A stretch of DNA of 64,000 nucleotides. Source: DASUAS01 sp963809795. GTDB taxonomy: Bacteria; Actinomycetota; Acidimicrobiia; IMCC26256; DASPTH01. The notes under the pieces were generated by a model that did no database searches, was not told where the DNA came from, and was given only the letters and a program-made list of their open reading frames with translations. Position numbers and translations under genes: made by a program. The DNA lies in assembly GCA_963809795.1 (NCBI GenBank), contig CAWELN010000006.1:1-64000 (forward strand). Reading direction: 5' to 3'. Positions 8,394-21,297 of this stretch are shown piece by piece (position 1 is the first letter of the stretch; each line of letters starts with the position of its first letter).

Positions 8394-10444
8394 ATGAAGA
8401 CCATCCTGCTTCAAACTGTAGCGATCGCGGCCTTGGGCCTGTTGGCGCCGCCGCCCGCGTCCGGCGGCACCTTCACCATCAGCAACGCCTCGACGACCGC
8501 GCAAACCTTGGGCTCCGGCGCCGGGCAGACCGGCACAATCACGGAGACCGGGTCGCTCACCGTCAGCGGCGGTACGACCGCGGTGACGATTTCAGGCAAT
8601 GACGCGACACTGACGAATCTGGGCGCGCTCAAGCAGATAGGAACCGGCCGGGCGATCCGCGACAATACCGGCGTCACCGGCCTCACGGTTTACAACGGCT
8701 GCGCCGCGGGCGCGATGGGGTGCGGCGGCGTCGCGGATTCGACGGCGCTGATGCAGACCGCCGACGGCGACGTGATCCAGATGAACAAGTCGCCGGCCAG
8801 CGTCACCTTCAACAACTACGGCACGATGACTTCCCTGAACGCCTCCCTTGGCGGCAATCAGGTCATAGACTTCAACGCCATCCAGTCAGGTGCAAACGTT
8901 GTCAACAACTATGGGGTCATGCAGGCGTCGGAAGCCGACGCGGTGCGCCCCGGCGTCAATGGCGTTGTCAACAACTGGGGCACGATCAAATCCACGACGA
9001 CGACCGGCAGCAGCAGCGACGGCATCGACGCGCAGAACAACAGCGGCGTACAAATCACCAACTATTCGGGTGGGCTGATAGAAGGCGGACGGCACGGAAT
9101 CACCGGCGGTCAGCTCAACACGACCAGCACTTTCACCATGAGCGTGACCAACAACGTTGGCGCGACGATCCAGGGCGACAACGGCTCTGGCATCAATATC
9201 GACGCATTGAACGGCGCCGGGGCTCTCGAGACGGTGACCGTCGTCAATCACGGCCTGATCACTGGCGACGGCGTGACGGGCGACGGCGACGGCATCGACG
9301 TGGACGGCCTTGTGAACATCACCAACACCGGCACGGTCCACTCGCTCAACGCCGTCGGTTCGGCAAGCGAGGGCCTGTCGGTCGGCGGCGGCACGATCTT
9401 GAACTCCGGAACCATCGAGGGCTCGGTCGCCCCGGGCAACACCACCGCTACCGGCCGCGGCATCACGCTCACCGGCAACGACCTCCCCGGCGGCGGGCGC
9501 GAGCCGATCTACGACAATGCCACCGTCACCAATCAGGCGGGCGGCCTGATCCGGGGCGACACCGATTCGGGCATCGCCGTGGTCGGCGACGCGGCGTCCG
9601 GTCACACGGTGACGATCAACAACGACGCCGGCGCGACCATAAGGGGCGGCGGAACGACCGCCGCAGCGATCGACGCCAGCGCGAGCTTCGATCCTGTGAC
9701 GATCACGAACGCTGGAGCCATCGACGGCTCGAGCAGCGGCAAAGCGATCATTCTCAGCCAAAATGCCAATAACACAGTGACAATCTCCGGCGGCGCGGCT
9801 TCAGTCCTCGGCGATATCTCCGGCGGCGTCGGAGGCGTGAACGAGATGTATCTCGACATCGGCAAGGGTCACAGCTTCAGCTACTCCGGCGCCGTGTCGA
9901 ACTTCGCCGATGTCGAGGTCGTCAGCGGCGCGGCGAATATTGGAGGCGCGATCTCTGGGCCAGTTACCGTGGACGCTGGCGCGCGGCGTCGCCCGGCGCG
10001 GGCGGAGTCGGCGCGCTGAACGTCGGTGAGACGACCCTCAAGGCGGACAGCGTCCTCATGATCGATCTCGACCCGACCGACGCGCAGGGCCGGGGCTTGA
10101 ACGACGTCCTGAACGTGACCGGCGCGCTCGCCTTGAACGGCGCGAACCTCGTCCTCGATCTTTTGTCCGCGCCAACGCTGGGCGAGGGCTTCGACATTGT
10201 CGCCAACGACGGGACGGACCCCGTATCTGGTTTGTTCAGCGACGGGCAATTTGTAAACGCCGCCTTTGACGGGACCTGGTACCGCTTCAGCATCGATTAC
10301 ACGTACAACGCCAACTCGGGCCTCGTGGGCAACGACATTCGCTTGACGACCGTCGCCGTTCCCGAGCCGGCCACTTGGCTCCTCATGGGCCTCGGCGGAC
10401 TCGTCCTGGCAGGATTTCGGGCGCGGCGTCACGCGATGGCGTAA
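8394..10444 (+). CDS. PEP-CTERM beta-repeat surface protein, frameshifted
   Basis: Exported protein of about 680 residues. A signal peptide (MKTILLQTVAIAALGLLAP) is followed by some 500 residues of Asn/Gly/Thr-rich repeats of the type VTNNVGATIQG, ILNSGTIEGS, ITNAGAIDGS, which suggest a right-handed beta-helix like autotransporter passengers. The last part has SPGAGGVGALNVGETTL and a PEP-CTERM sorting signal: VPEPATWLLMGLGGLVLAG then basic FRARRH. PEP-CTERM proteins are processed by exosortase and usually exported to the envelope or exopolysaccharide; no exosortase gene is in the window. One frameshift near 9990 splits the passenger from the C-terminus. An upstream ATG at 8364 is possible. 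Confidence 0.85.
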
Positions 10445-10520
10445 CCGAGCGAAAAACGGAATTGCCGGTGGAAACGAGGGCAGAATGGCCGCGTTTTTCA
10501 ATTCCGGCCGCTGCCGTGGC

Positions 10521-12152
<1,632 letters not shown>

Positions 12153-12796
12153 GGGGCTTCTCGCATAACCCATCGCGTCCGATTCGGCGAGGACGAATTT
12201 CCGGACCGGGCGCCGCCCCGCGGCGCGTCCGGATTGAAGCTGATAAACTAAATGTAGTTGTATTGTATCGGAGGCGCTACGCCGCGGGTTTGGAATGTCT
12301 TGGAGGCCGGCGGTTTGCCCTTGGAGTACGCCCCGGGCGAGGGTCGCGGAAGCTTGGATTCCTTTGGATTCTCTCGTCGGAATCGAGCCTTTTCAATGGT
12401 TTACGCGGACGCTCCGCCGGGAAATATTTCCGTTCCCTTGGTCCGTGATCTGGAGGAAGACGCCAAATCCTTTCTGCCCTGAGCCGGACCGTTTTCATAT
12501 TGAGAGCCTAGCGCGGTTTTGGTTTGCCGGCAAGATTTTGTCGGCTCGTCGGATAATCGGAATAGCCACCCGCCGACCCCTTCCCGCGCTCCAGTGGGCC
12601 GCGAAGACATCAAGTCAGGCCGACGCGGGACTTCTCTCCTCATGGCGTGGGTCTGCTTGACGCAAGGAGCGGTCAGTCTGAGTCGGCGAACGGGCCGGCT
12701 CCAAGGCGGACGTCCGCCCCTTCCCACGCAGACCGGTTCCTGTCCCTCGTATACGATTCCGTGAACTTGGCCCCAGGTCAGTCGGGCAGCCGCTGG
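12153..12796. other. Intergenic, no gene supported
   Basis: About 640 bp between the divergent pyrG and glycosyltransferase genes. Open frames here have atypical composition and no recognisable motif. It presumably holds both promoters; I see no confident promoter, RNA or terminator. Confidence 0.4.
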
Positions 12797-13727
12797 ATGC
12801 GCCGTATGGCTCAGCTCTACGCAATCACGACGGTCTATAATCCGGCCGGATACGAGTCGCGTTTCCGGCTCTATCGCGAATTCGCAAAGCGGCTCGAAAA
12901 AAGCGGGGTCGCGCTCTACACCGTCGAGCTCGCGGTCGGCGATCAGGAGTTTGCGGTCACCGACGCAGAAGACCCGCGTCACATTCGCCTGCGCACCCCG
13001 CACACGCTTTGGTACAAGGAAAACCTCATCAACATCGCCGTCGCACGATTGCCGAGGGATTGGGAATACGTCGCCTGGTTGGACGCCGACATTCAGTTTC
13101 TCCGCCCGGCCTGGGTTACGCAAACGATCGCCGAGCTTCAGCAGCGCGCCTTCGTCCAGCTATTCTCGCATATGGTCGACCTCGGACCGAACTTCGAAGT
13201 CTTGGGCGTGAGCGAAAGCGTCGCCTTTCGCGTCGCCAGGGGAGCCAGGCAGGAAGAGGCGCTTCAAGCATCGTCAGGCTTTGCCTGGGCGGCGAGAAGG
13301 CGAGAGTTTGAAGCGCTCGGCGGACTGAACGACTGGAGCATCGTCGGCTCGGATGACTATTTCTTCGCGCGCGGCCTCATTGGCGCGATCACGCCTGAAC
13401 TCGACCAGAAGGCCGGGTTCGGCTTTCGCAAACAAATACTTGGAATGGCAGGCGCGATGTCAGACGCATTTCGGCGGCCAAATCGGCTACGTCCGCTCAG
13501 CAATCGCTCATTTTTGGCACGGGCGGCAAAGTGATCGGGGCTACGCGACGCGCTGGAAGCTATTAGTTGATAACGACTTCGATCCCGACGCCGACCTCAC
13601 CCGCGACGACGACGGTCTTTATCGATTTTCCGGCAACAAGCCGCGGCTGCAAGAAGCAATTTTCGACTATTTTCGCTCGCGCGACGAGGATGCGACGGAG
13701 CTCGACCGGGGGCATGCCAAGATTTAA
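12797..13727 (+). CDS. Glycosyltransferase-like protein, frameshifted
   Basis: About 305 residues, starting at ATG 12797 or 12806 (MAQLYAITTVYNPAGYESR). The N-terminal half resembles a GT-A nucleotide-sugar fold, with WYKENLINIAVARLP and a DxD-type motif in VAWLDADIQFL. The centre GFAWAARRREFEALGGLND with GSDDYFFARG is the galactosyltransferase-type acceptor region. A frameshift near 13,430 joins it to the C-terminal part (AHFWHGRQSDRGYATRW), whose HxWHG segment is typical of such enzymes. It overlaps the next glycosyltransferase gene by 14 bp, so the two are co-transcribed. Donor and acceptor are unknown. Confidence 0.75.
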
Positions 13728-15002
13728 AATCCTTATCCCCACACGGGACAGCGCTCGATGGATCGGAATATTCCTCGACGCATACAGAAAGGTCGGCATC
13801 GAACCTTTTTATGTCGTGGATACTCGATGCGCGGATTCGACGCTCGAGATCCTGCGGCGCAAACAAGCGGACTTGATTCCATTCGAGCCGTCGGATGACT
13901 TTGCCGAAGCGGGGATGCTGGAGTTCGGCGCGCGCCACGCCGGGGTCGATTGGCTTCTTCGGGTGGACGACGACGAGTTTCCCTCGCGCGCGCTATTGCG
14001 ATGGATTTCGTCAGTTGGCGTCAGGTCGCTGAACCAGATCTGGCACATTTCAAGACGCACGCTGTTTGTTTGCGACGCCGAGATTTATTACAGCCGCAGC
14101 CCCGGTAACTTTGCGCATCCACAAGCAGCGGCTTTCCTTCAACCGCAGCTTAGGCTCTTTCATGCCAAGAGGGTCGCCTATCTTAACAAACTGCATAGCC
14201 CGGGCTTTCGCAGGCCCGTCTACGCCTCCTTCGCTCCGCAAAACGCCTTTTTGATTCATTGCAACTGTCTTCTGCGAACCCCTTCGGAGCGATGGAGCAA
14301 GATACAAAAGTACGAAGCGATCGAAGCGCAATCAACTCTTGGGCTCGCCGACGAATATCTGCCCGAGCTTTTCAGCCTCGAACACCACGACGCGCGGCGC
14401 GATGGGCTCGACGAGTTCGCTGAGCTGTTCGAATCGCTGCCGATCCATTGGAACGCGACGCCTCTCGTGTTGGACAGGCAAATCCAAGACCTACTCGGAC
14501 GCGAAGTCTCGCGCTTTCACGAGCGCATTGTTGCCTCGCGCGATCTAGGTCCAGTCACGTCAACCGATGATTTTGCCTGGCTGTATTCCGTTCCGCGCCT
14601 CTTCTGGCGGCCTACCGCATTGCTGTTGTCTGCGTTCGGTCGAGGGCGGATACACGCCGCCGGCGTCGCGATCCGGGACTATCAGACGTTTTTCGCGCCG
14701 ATTGAATTGGGCGACGTCATTTGTTTTTGCGATCGCCTCTGCGTCTTGAAGGTCATGAGAGAAGGGTGGTCCGAACCCGAGCAGACAGGGGTTTGGAGCG
14801 AGAACGAATGCTCTGCAATCGTGCTTCAATTGGCAAAAAGCCTTAGCGCTTTTCGCATGGTCTTCGATTTGCGCCCATTCGCGGATCATGGAAATTCACA
14901 GGCCGCGACGGTGACCGTCAATGACCGGGAATTTGATCATTGGCTATTTGAAACCGGTGAAAGGCGCCTGGTTGCGGTCGATGTCAACCTTCCGACGCCT
15001 GA

Positions 15003-15899
15003 GAGTCCGTTTGAAAACGCCTATTCGTGAGCTATTCGCCTGAGCAGGAGGCTTCCGAGAGCGACGTGGATCATAGCTTCGGAACAGTCGATCCGCTCTT
15101 CGTAGTCGCGCACGAGGCGGCGCCAGCGCGTCATCCAGGCGAACGTGCGCTCGACAACCCATCGACGCGGGATGACTTCGAAGCCCACGGCGGCGTCGGA
15201 TCGCTTGACGACCTGGATGGTGAAATCCCGGAAGGCGGCTTTGTCCATGAGTTGGGCGCGATCATAAGCCCCATCGGCGAACAGATGCTTCAGCCACGGC
15301 CAGCGTTTGCGCACACCGTCCAGGATCATCTGAGCGCCGGCGCTGTCGGAGATGTCGGCGGGCGTCAGATTGACCATCAGAAGACGGCCGTCGGTGTCGA
15401 CCGCGATGTGGCGCTTGCGACCCACGATCCTCTTGCCCGCATCGTATCCCCTTGTTTTAGCTTCTGGAGCTTTGACCGATTGGCTGTCGACGACGCCTCC
15501 GGTTGGGCTCGCTTCGCGTCCCACGCGCTCTCGGTCGAGCATCAGCGCGACGTCGTGGATCGTCTGAAACATGAACCGACGGACAAATCGGCGAAACCAC
15601 CAATAGACCGTCTGCCAAGGCGGAAAATCATTCGGCAGCATCCGCCACCCCCCGCCCGAACGGGCCATGTAGCGGATTGCGTTCAGCACCTCCCGCAAAT
15701 CGACCTCGATAGGTCGCCCAGCCGTCGATGCGCGGGGAAGAAAGGGCTCAATCCGCGCCCATTCCTCGTCGGTCAAGTCGCTCGGATACCGTTTGGTCTT
15801 CTTCTCGATCTTGGCCATTCGGCCGCGCGTTGCTGGGGTCCACATCCCAAGCTTGAATCACGGCCGCAAACCGCATTCAACGACTTTTCAAACGGACTT
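15003..15899 (-). mobile_element. IS5-family insertion sequence (IS1031-like)
   Basis: 897 bp with terminal inverted repeats: left end GAGTCCGTTTGAAAA, right end (complement) AAGTCCGTTTGAAAA, 14 matching bases after the first. It is flanked by direct TGA repeats at 15000-15002 and 15900-15902, agreeing with the TNA target preference of the IS1031 group. It contains one transposase gene on the - strand. The intact ends, clean target duplication and intact transposase frame point to a recent insertion. Confidence 0.9.
15021..15845 (-). CDS. IS5-family transposase
   Basis: 274 residues, intact. It starts MWTPATRGRMAKIEKKTKRY; the N-terminal DUF4096-type region includes LTDEEWARIEPFLP. The DDE catalytic residues are visible: first Asp in GVVDSQSVKAPE, second Asp in LFADGAYDRAQL, Glu in RRWVVERTFAWMTRWRRL. 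The nearly full-length coding of the element fits the one-ORF organisation of this IS5 subgroup. Confidence 0.95.
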   Translation of the reverse strand: MWTPATRGRMAKIEKKTKRYPSDLTDEEWARIEPFLPRASTAGRPIEVDLREVLNAIRYMARSGGGWRMLPNDFPPWQTVYWWFRRFVRRFMFQTIHDVALMLDRERVGREASPTGGVVDSQSVKAPEAKTRGYDAGKRIVGRKRHIAVDTDGRLLMVNLTPADISDSAGAQMILDGVRKRWPWLKHLFADGAYDRAQLMDKAAFRDFTIQVVKRSDAAVGFEVIPRRWVVERTFAWMTRWRRLVRDYEERIDCSEAMIHVALGSLLLRRIAHE

Positions 15900-16078
15900 T
15901 GAGGATAGAATTTCGATCTTGATACGCCACCGGCATCCTATATCGCCCCACGATCTTGGCGCGGGAGACGACAAAAGGAAACTCGGGGTATTCCTGCATT
16001 CTTTGCAGATCGTGCCCCAATCCTGATTGAAGCCGTATGACGTCGAGCGCATGTCGCGCCCTGAAGAGCCGATCAGAA

Positions 16079-16210
16079 TCTCCCCCTCGTCGCGGCCGCC
16101 TGACGCGGCGGTCTCGGGCGGGCTGCCGGGGAGCGAGTTCGAGCTTCGCACCGACGACGGCCAGAACATTTTTCTCGGCGCTGGCTGCCGGAAGGACGGC
16201 CGCAAGCGGT
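16079..16210 (+). pseudogene. Remnant of hydrolase 5' end (duplicate)
   Basis: Positions 16124-16160 repeat, base for base, the first 37 bases at 19575-19611 of the lysophospholipase-like gene; the following 45 bases are about 80% alike, and the flank before it also resembles 19476-19510. The translated fragment LPGSEFELRTDDGQ matches the start of the intact enzyme, then loses similarity. It is a truncated copy, now just upstream of the groESL promoter. Confidence 0.75.
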
Positions 16211-16219
16211 CCGTGAGTG

Positions 16220-16246
16220 TTAGCACTCCCTTGCAATGAGTGCCAA
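16220..16246 (+). promoter_or_regulatory. CIRCE operator (HrcA site)
   Basis: Inverted repeat TTAGCACTC, 9-bp spacer, GAGTGCCAA, one mismatch from the CIRCE consensus. It lies about 94 bp before groES. HrcA binds such sites and represses groESL, releasing it on heat shock. No hrcA gene is in the window. Confidence 0.93.
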
Positions 16247-16339
16247 GGATCGCCATATTGGGGCTGTCGTCGGACCGCCGCCGAGAGCTGGAGCAGATGC
16301 TCGTGAGCCGGCGAGGCAGGTCGACTGAAAGCGAACCCC

Positions 16340-16657
16340 ATGAAATTTCGCCCGTTGCACGACCGTGTTGTCATCCGCCGGATCGAGGGTGAGGACAAGA
16401 CGAAGGGCGGCATCATCATTCCCGACACCGTCAAAGAGAAGCCGCAGGAGGGCGAGGTCGTCGCAGTCGGTCCAGGCGGCCGCGATGAGAGCGGCAAGCT
16501 CACGCCCATCGAGCTCAAGCCGGGCGAGCGGGTCTTGTTCGGCAAGTGGTCGGGCACGGAAGTCAAGATCGACGGCGAGGAGCTCCTGATCATGAAGGAG
16601 ACCGACGTCATGGGCGTGATTGAAGGCGCAACCGCCACCAAGAAGAAGGCCGCCTGA
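16340..16657 (+). CDS. groES: Co-chaperonin GroES
   Basis: 105 residues, intact; 10-kDa lid of the GroEL folding chamber. The start MKFRPLHDRVVIRRIEGEDK and the mobile-loop segment KTKGGIIIPDTVKEKPQEG are diagnostic, as is the C-terminal VMGVIEG. It is slightly longer than usual because of an Ala/Lys-rich tail (ATATKKKAA). It is the first gene of the CIRCE-controlled operon, with groEL 38 bp downstream. Confidence 0.98.
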   Translation: MKFRPLHDRVVIRRIEGEDKTKGGIIIPDTVKEKPQEGEVVAVGPGGRDESGKLTPIELKPGERVLFGKWSGTEVKIDGEELLIMKETDVMGVIEGATATKKKAA

Positions 16658-16695
16658 AGAAAAATCCCATTTCAAGAACTGAAGGATTCAAACCC

Positions 16696-18330
<1,635 letters not shown>

Positions 18331-18564
18331 TCGATCGCTGCAGCGGTTCGGCCAAGGAACTGGCCGGCAACGCAGCCACGAGCGCGGTCGTCGCAGCGAT
18401 CGCGCCGTTGCCTGGAAGCAAGACGCCCGATTCCGGCGTGCCGCAGGCCTGCGCCGCTTTGCTCAGCAGCGCGAAGTAGGTTCGATCGGCAAAGCCGAAC
18501 ACATGGATCGACGGTTGACGCGACGCTCGCGCGGATCGTCGCCCTCTAGGGATGCTGGCGATCA

Positions 18565-19399
18565 ATGCTGATCCGTTATGGCTACGAAATCACGGTCGCT
18601 TGCGAGCATCCCACGGCGATGGTTTGCCTGCTGTCCGTAAGCGAAGATCGGAAGGCCGATCTTCGCGCGGCCGAAAGGGTGTTTACGACCCCGATCATCG
18701 CGACGACGACCTACCTCGACACGTTCGGCAATCGTTGTCGCAGACTGGTGGCGCCTCCCGGCGACCTCACAATTTGGGGCGACGCCACCATCGAAGATGA
18801 CGGCAAAATTGATCCTGCCGACTTTGCCGCAGCGGAAGTTCCCGTCCCAGAGCTCCCCGATTTCATGTCTGCTTTATCTGATGGGGAGTCGATATTGCGA
18901 GACGGATAAGCTGAGCCAGGCGGCTTGGGATCTGTTCGGCAAAGTCTCGCCCGGCTGGGGGCGCGTGCAGGCGGTGTGCGATTTCGTCCATCAACATATC
19001 AAGTTTGACTATATGCAGGCGCGATCGACCAGAACGGCGTTTGAGGCCTTCGAGGAGCGGATAGGAGTTTGCCGCGATTTCGCCCATCTCGCGGTGACGC
19101 TCTGTCGATGCCTCAACATTCCGGCCCGTTACGTCAACGGTCATCTTGGCGACATTGGCGTACCCGTCGTCGATCCGATGGATTTCAGCGCCTGGATAGA
19201 GGTGTTCCTCGACGGGAGCTGGTGGACTTTCGATCCTCGCAACAACGTCCCGCGGATCGGCAGGATCGTGGTCGCCCGAGGCCGTGACGCGGCGGATATC
19301 CCGCTCATCAACTCGTTCGGACCCCACGTCCTCAAGTCCTTCCGGGTCTGGACATACGAAGTCCCCGCAGAGCCAGCGAGCGCGCTTAACTTCGCCTAG
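18565..19399 (+). CDS. Transglutaminase-like protein, His site replaced
   Basis: About 277 residues with one frameshift near 18,870. The N-terminal beta-rich region starts MLIRYGYEITVACEHPTAMV. The transglutaminase core has the Cys motif in RIGVCRDFAHLAVTLCRCL and the Asp in WWTFDPRNN. Where the catalytic His is usually found (HAW), the sequence reads PMDFSAWIEVFL, so Ser replaces His. Proteins of this type in bacteria are mostly uncharacterised putative cysteine proteases or transglutaminases. The substitution could mean a non-classical catalytic site or a non-enzymatic role. It lies downstream of groEL but 230 bp away, so a shared operon is uncertain. Confidence 0.8.
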
Positions 19400-19573
19400 G
19401 GGACATGATGTCGATGCGCACGCCGACCCCTGGAGGGCAGGGAATCCGCACTTTGCGAAAATCTAGGCTGGGACTCTCCCCGTCGCGGCCCGCTTGACGC
19501 GGCGGCCTCCCCGGCGCGAGCTTGGCCAAATGAGCGGGCTTCTCAAGCCTGGGTTCTGAGGATTGGGGCGGGA

Positions 19574-20492
19574 ATGCCGGGGAGCGAGTTCGAGCTTCGC
19601 ACCGACGACGGGCAGACCCTTCTCGCTCGGCGCTGGTTGCCCGAAGGGCGTCCGCGGGCGGCGTTGCAGATCGCCCATGGACTTGCCGAGCACAGCGCCC
19701 GCTATGCCCGGCTCGCGGCGGCGCTCAACGCGGCGGGCTATGCGGTCTACGCCAGCGATCATCGCGGCCACGGGCCGGGCGCCGCGCCGGCCGATCTCGG
19801 CCATTTCGCCGACGAAGGGGGATGGGGAAAGGTTGTCGGCGATCTCTGGACGATGAACCGGCTGATCGCCAAAGAGCAGCCGGGCGTTCCGATCGTCTTC
19901 CTCGGCCATTCGCTGGGGTCGTTCCTCGGCCAGGACTTCGTCTCGCGCCATTCGGATGCGCTCGCCGGGGCCGTCTATTCCGGTTCGAGCGGAAAGCCGC
20001 CGGCGATTGCGACGCTCGGGCGCCTGATCGCGCGCGCGGAGCGGCTGAGACTCGGCAAGCGCGGCAAAAGCCAGCTCCTCGGCCAGATGTGGTTCGGCGC
20101 CTACAACAAGCGCGTTCGCGCCGGCGCGCACCGAGTTCGACTGGCTGTCGCGCGACGCCAAGGAGGTTGACGCCTATATCGCCGATCCGCTCTGCGGCTT
20201 TCCGCTCACGACCCAAATCGCCATCGACGTCCTCGACGGGCTCTCCTCGCTGTCCACCCCGCAGAGCCTCGCGCCGATCCGCAAGGACGTGCCGATCTAC
20301 GTTTTTTCCGGCGAGCGCGATCCGGTCGGCGCCAACATCCAGGGTCTGATCACGGACCTGAGAGGCGCGGGCTTCACGAAGCTCACCACCCGCATCTATC
20401 CGGGCGCCCGACACGAGACGCTGAACGAGTTGAACCGCGACGAGGTGACCCGCGACCTCATCTCCTGGCTCGACGGGGTGGCGGGCAAGTGA
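19574..20492 (+). CDS. Alpha/beta hydrolase, lysophospholipase-like
   Basis: About 306 residues, one frameshift near 20,125. Serine-aminopeptidase/monoacylglycerol lipase type: oxyanion region QIAHGLAEHSARYARL, nucleophile elbow FLGHSLGSFL, acid in FSGERDPVGAN, His in YPGARHETLNE. It probably cleaves lysophospholipids or monoacylglycerols. Start ATG 19574 gives MPGSEFELRTDDGQ. A decayed copy of this 5' end sits at 16,079-16,210, on the other side of groESL. Confidence 0.88.
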
Positions 20493-20505
20493 CCCACACG
20501 GTCAC

Positions 20506-20540
20506 GTGTCATCCCCGCTAAGGCGGGCATCCAGCAACGC
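20506..20540. repeat. Intergenic palindromic repeat, possible terminator
   Basis: GTGTCATCCCCGCTAAGGCG followed by GGCATCCAGC resembles the short dispersed palindromic repeats often found between genes in alphaproteobacteria. The CCCGC/GCGGG arms around CTAAG can form a small hairpin. It lies between two convergent genes (stops at 20492 and 20598), where a bidirectional terminator would be expected. There is no T-run. Confidence 0.4.
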
Positions 20541-20597
20541 CTCTGCGCGGGAACGACAAGAGCCTCGGCTCCTGATTCCGTCTAATGGCGCGCCGCG

Positions 20598-21171
20598 CTA
20601 GGGCCAGCGCTTCGCAACCTCGTCGCGGACCGGCGTCTCGACCTCGGGCGGCGCCTTGCGGATATATTCGAGCGCACGCTCGAACCTCTCGGGGTCTTTG
20701 CCCTCCAGCGTTTCGAGATACTGCATCGCCGCAGAGACGGAGAACGGTTCGCCGCCCTTGCCCCAGTCATCGAAGTTGCTGGCGAGCGCAGTCCAGATCG
20801 TGGCGTCGTATCCAACCGAACTCGGCCCAGGCGCCGATCGTCGCGACTACCTGGGGATGGCTTTGCATCGCGACGTCGCTTTGTCCGCCGGACGCGGGTT
20901 CGACAAAGCCTACCGCCCGAACATCCGCCATTCCCTCTCTCGCGCAAAGATCGTCCATCGCCGCATCGAGGGTTTCAAGTGCGCTCGGTGCCGAATAAGT
21001 CTTGCAGAGCGCGCCGAAAGTCTCGTCGATCGCGAGCGTCAGCCGGCCGTCCGCCGAAATTCGGCAAAACTCGATCGGCAGCAGGGGGCCGTTCGCCTTG
21101 AACTCAGAAGCGATCTTGAGTTCGCGCGAATCCCACACCAGCGAGCCCCATCCCAGAACGGCGCACTTCAC
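20598..21171 (-). CDS. Conserved hypothetical protein, frameshifted
   Basis: About 190 residues, starting at GTG 21171: VKCAVLGWGSLVWDSRELKI. A frameshift near 20,780 separates the C-terminal part ending PPEVETPVRDEVAKRWP. The N-terminal GWGSLVWDxR and LPIEFCRISADGRLTLAIDE motifs recall gamma-glutamylcyclotransferase-like folds. That link is inference; I know it only as a widespread proteobacterial hypothetical protein. It ends convergent to the hydrolase gene and is divergent from the cyclase gene, about 125 bp apart. Confidence 0.7.
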
Positions 21172-21297
21172 TATTCGCCTCCTCGTCCAAGCGCCAAACC
21201 TCCGACGGTCTCCGGCAGGCGGAGCGCCGCTCTTGGCGAAGATGGCGACCGGTTTTGTGCTAGCTTGCGCGAAACTGAACGGCGGTCGATAGCACAA

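Larger units (their letters stand above)
13714..16026 (+). pseudogene. Glycosyltransferase interrupted by IS5-family element
   Basis: The gene starts MPRFKILIPTRDSARWIG, a GT2-like N-terminus, with RVDDDEFPSRALLRW as the likely metal-binding acidic motif. The C-terminal domain is probably a beta-sandwich. The frame runs to 15002, where an IS element begins; inside it the frame ends after nine foreign codons at 15030. Joining 15002 to 15903, that is removing the element and one TGA repeat, restores the frame exactly. The last 40 residues then follow (including SPHDLGAGDDKRKLGVFL, a common C-terminal motif in such transferases) to the TGA at 16024. The product now ends about 30 residues early with an altered tail, so activity may be reduced rather than absent. 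Confidence 0.85.

Noticed and set aside
8720..9772. Long open frames in other frames of the PEP-CTERM gene (350 and 291 codons)
   Set aside because: Arg/His/Gln-rich or Asp/Val/Arg-rich composition with no motifs, lying across a gene with signal peptide and PEP-CTERM tail; shadows of high GC.
12258..12482. 74-codon + strand frame upstream of the glycosyltransferases
   Set aside because: No ribosome site, no motif, and overlapping frames of similar length in other phases.
15027..15902. Long + strand frame antisense to the transposase
   Set aside because: Shadow of the IS5 transposase; it crosses the IS end and has no protein-like features.
20506..20540. Rho-independent terminator
   Set aside because: The hairpin is short and lacks a T-run; kept only as a palindromic repeat with possible terminator role.
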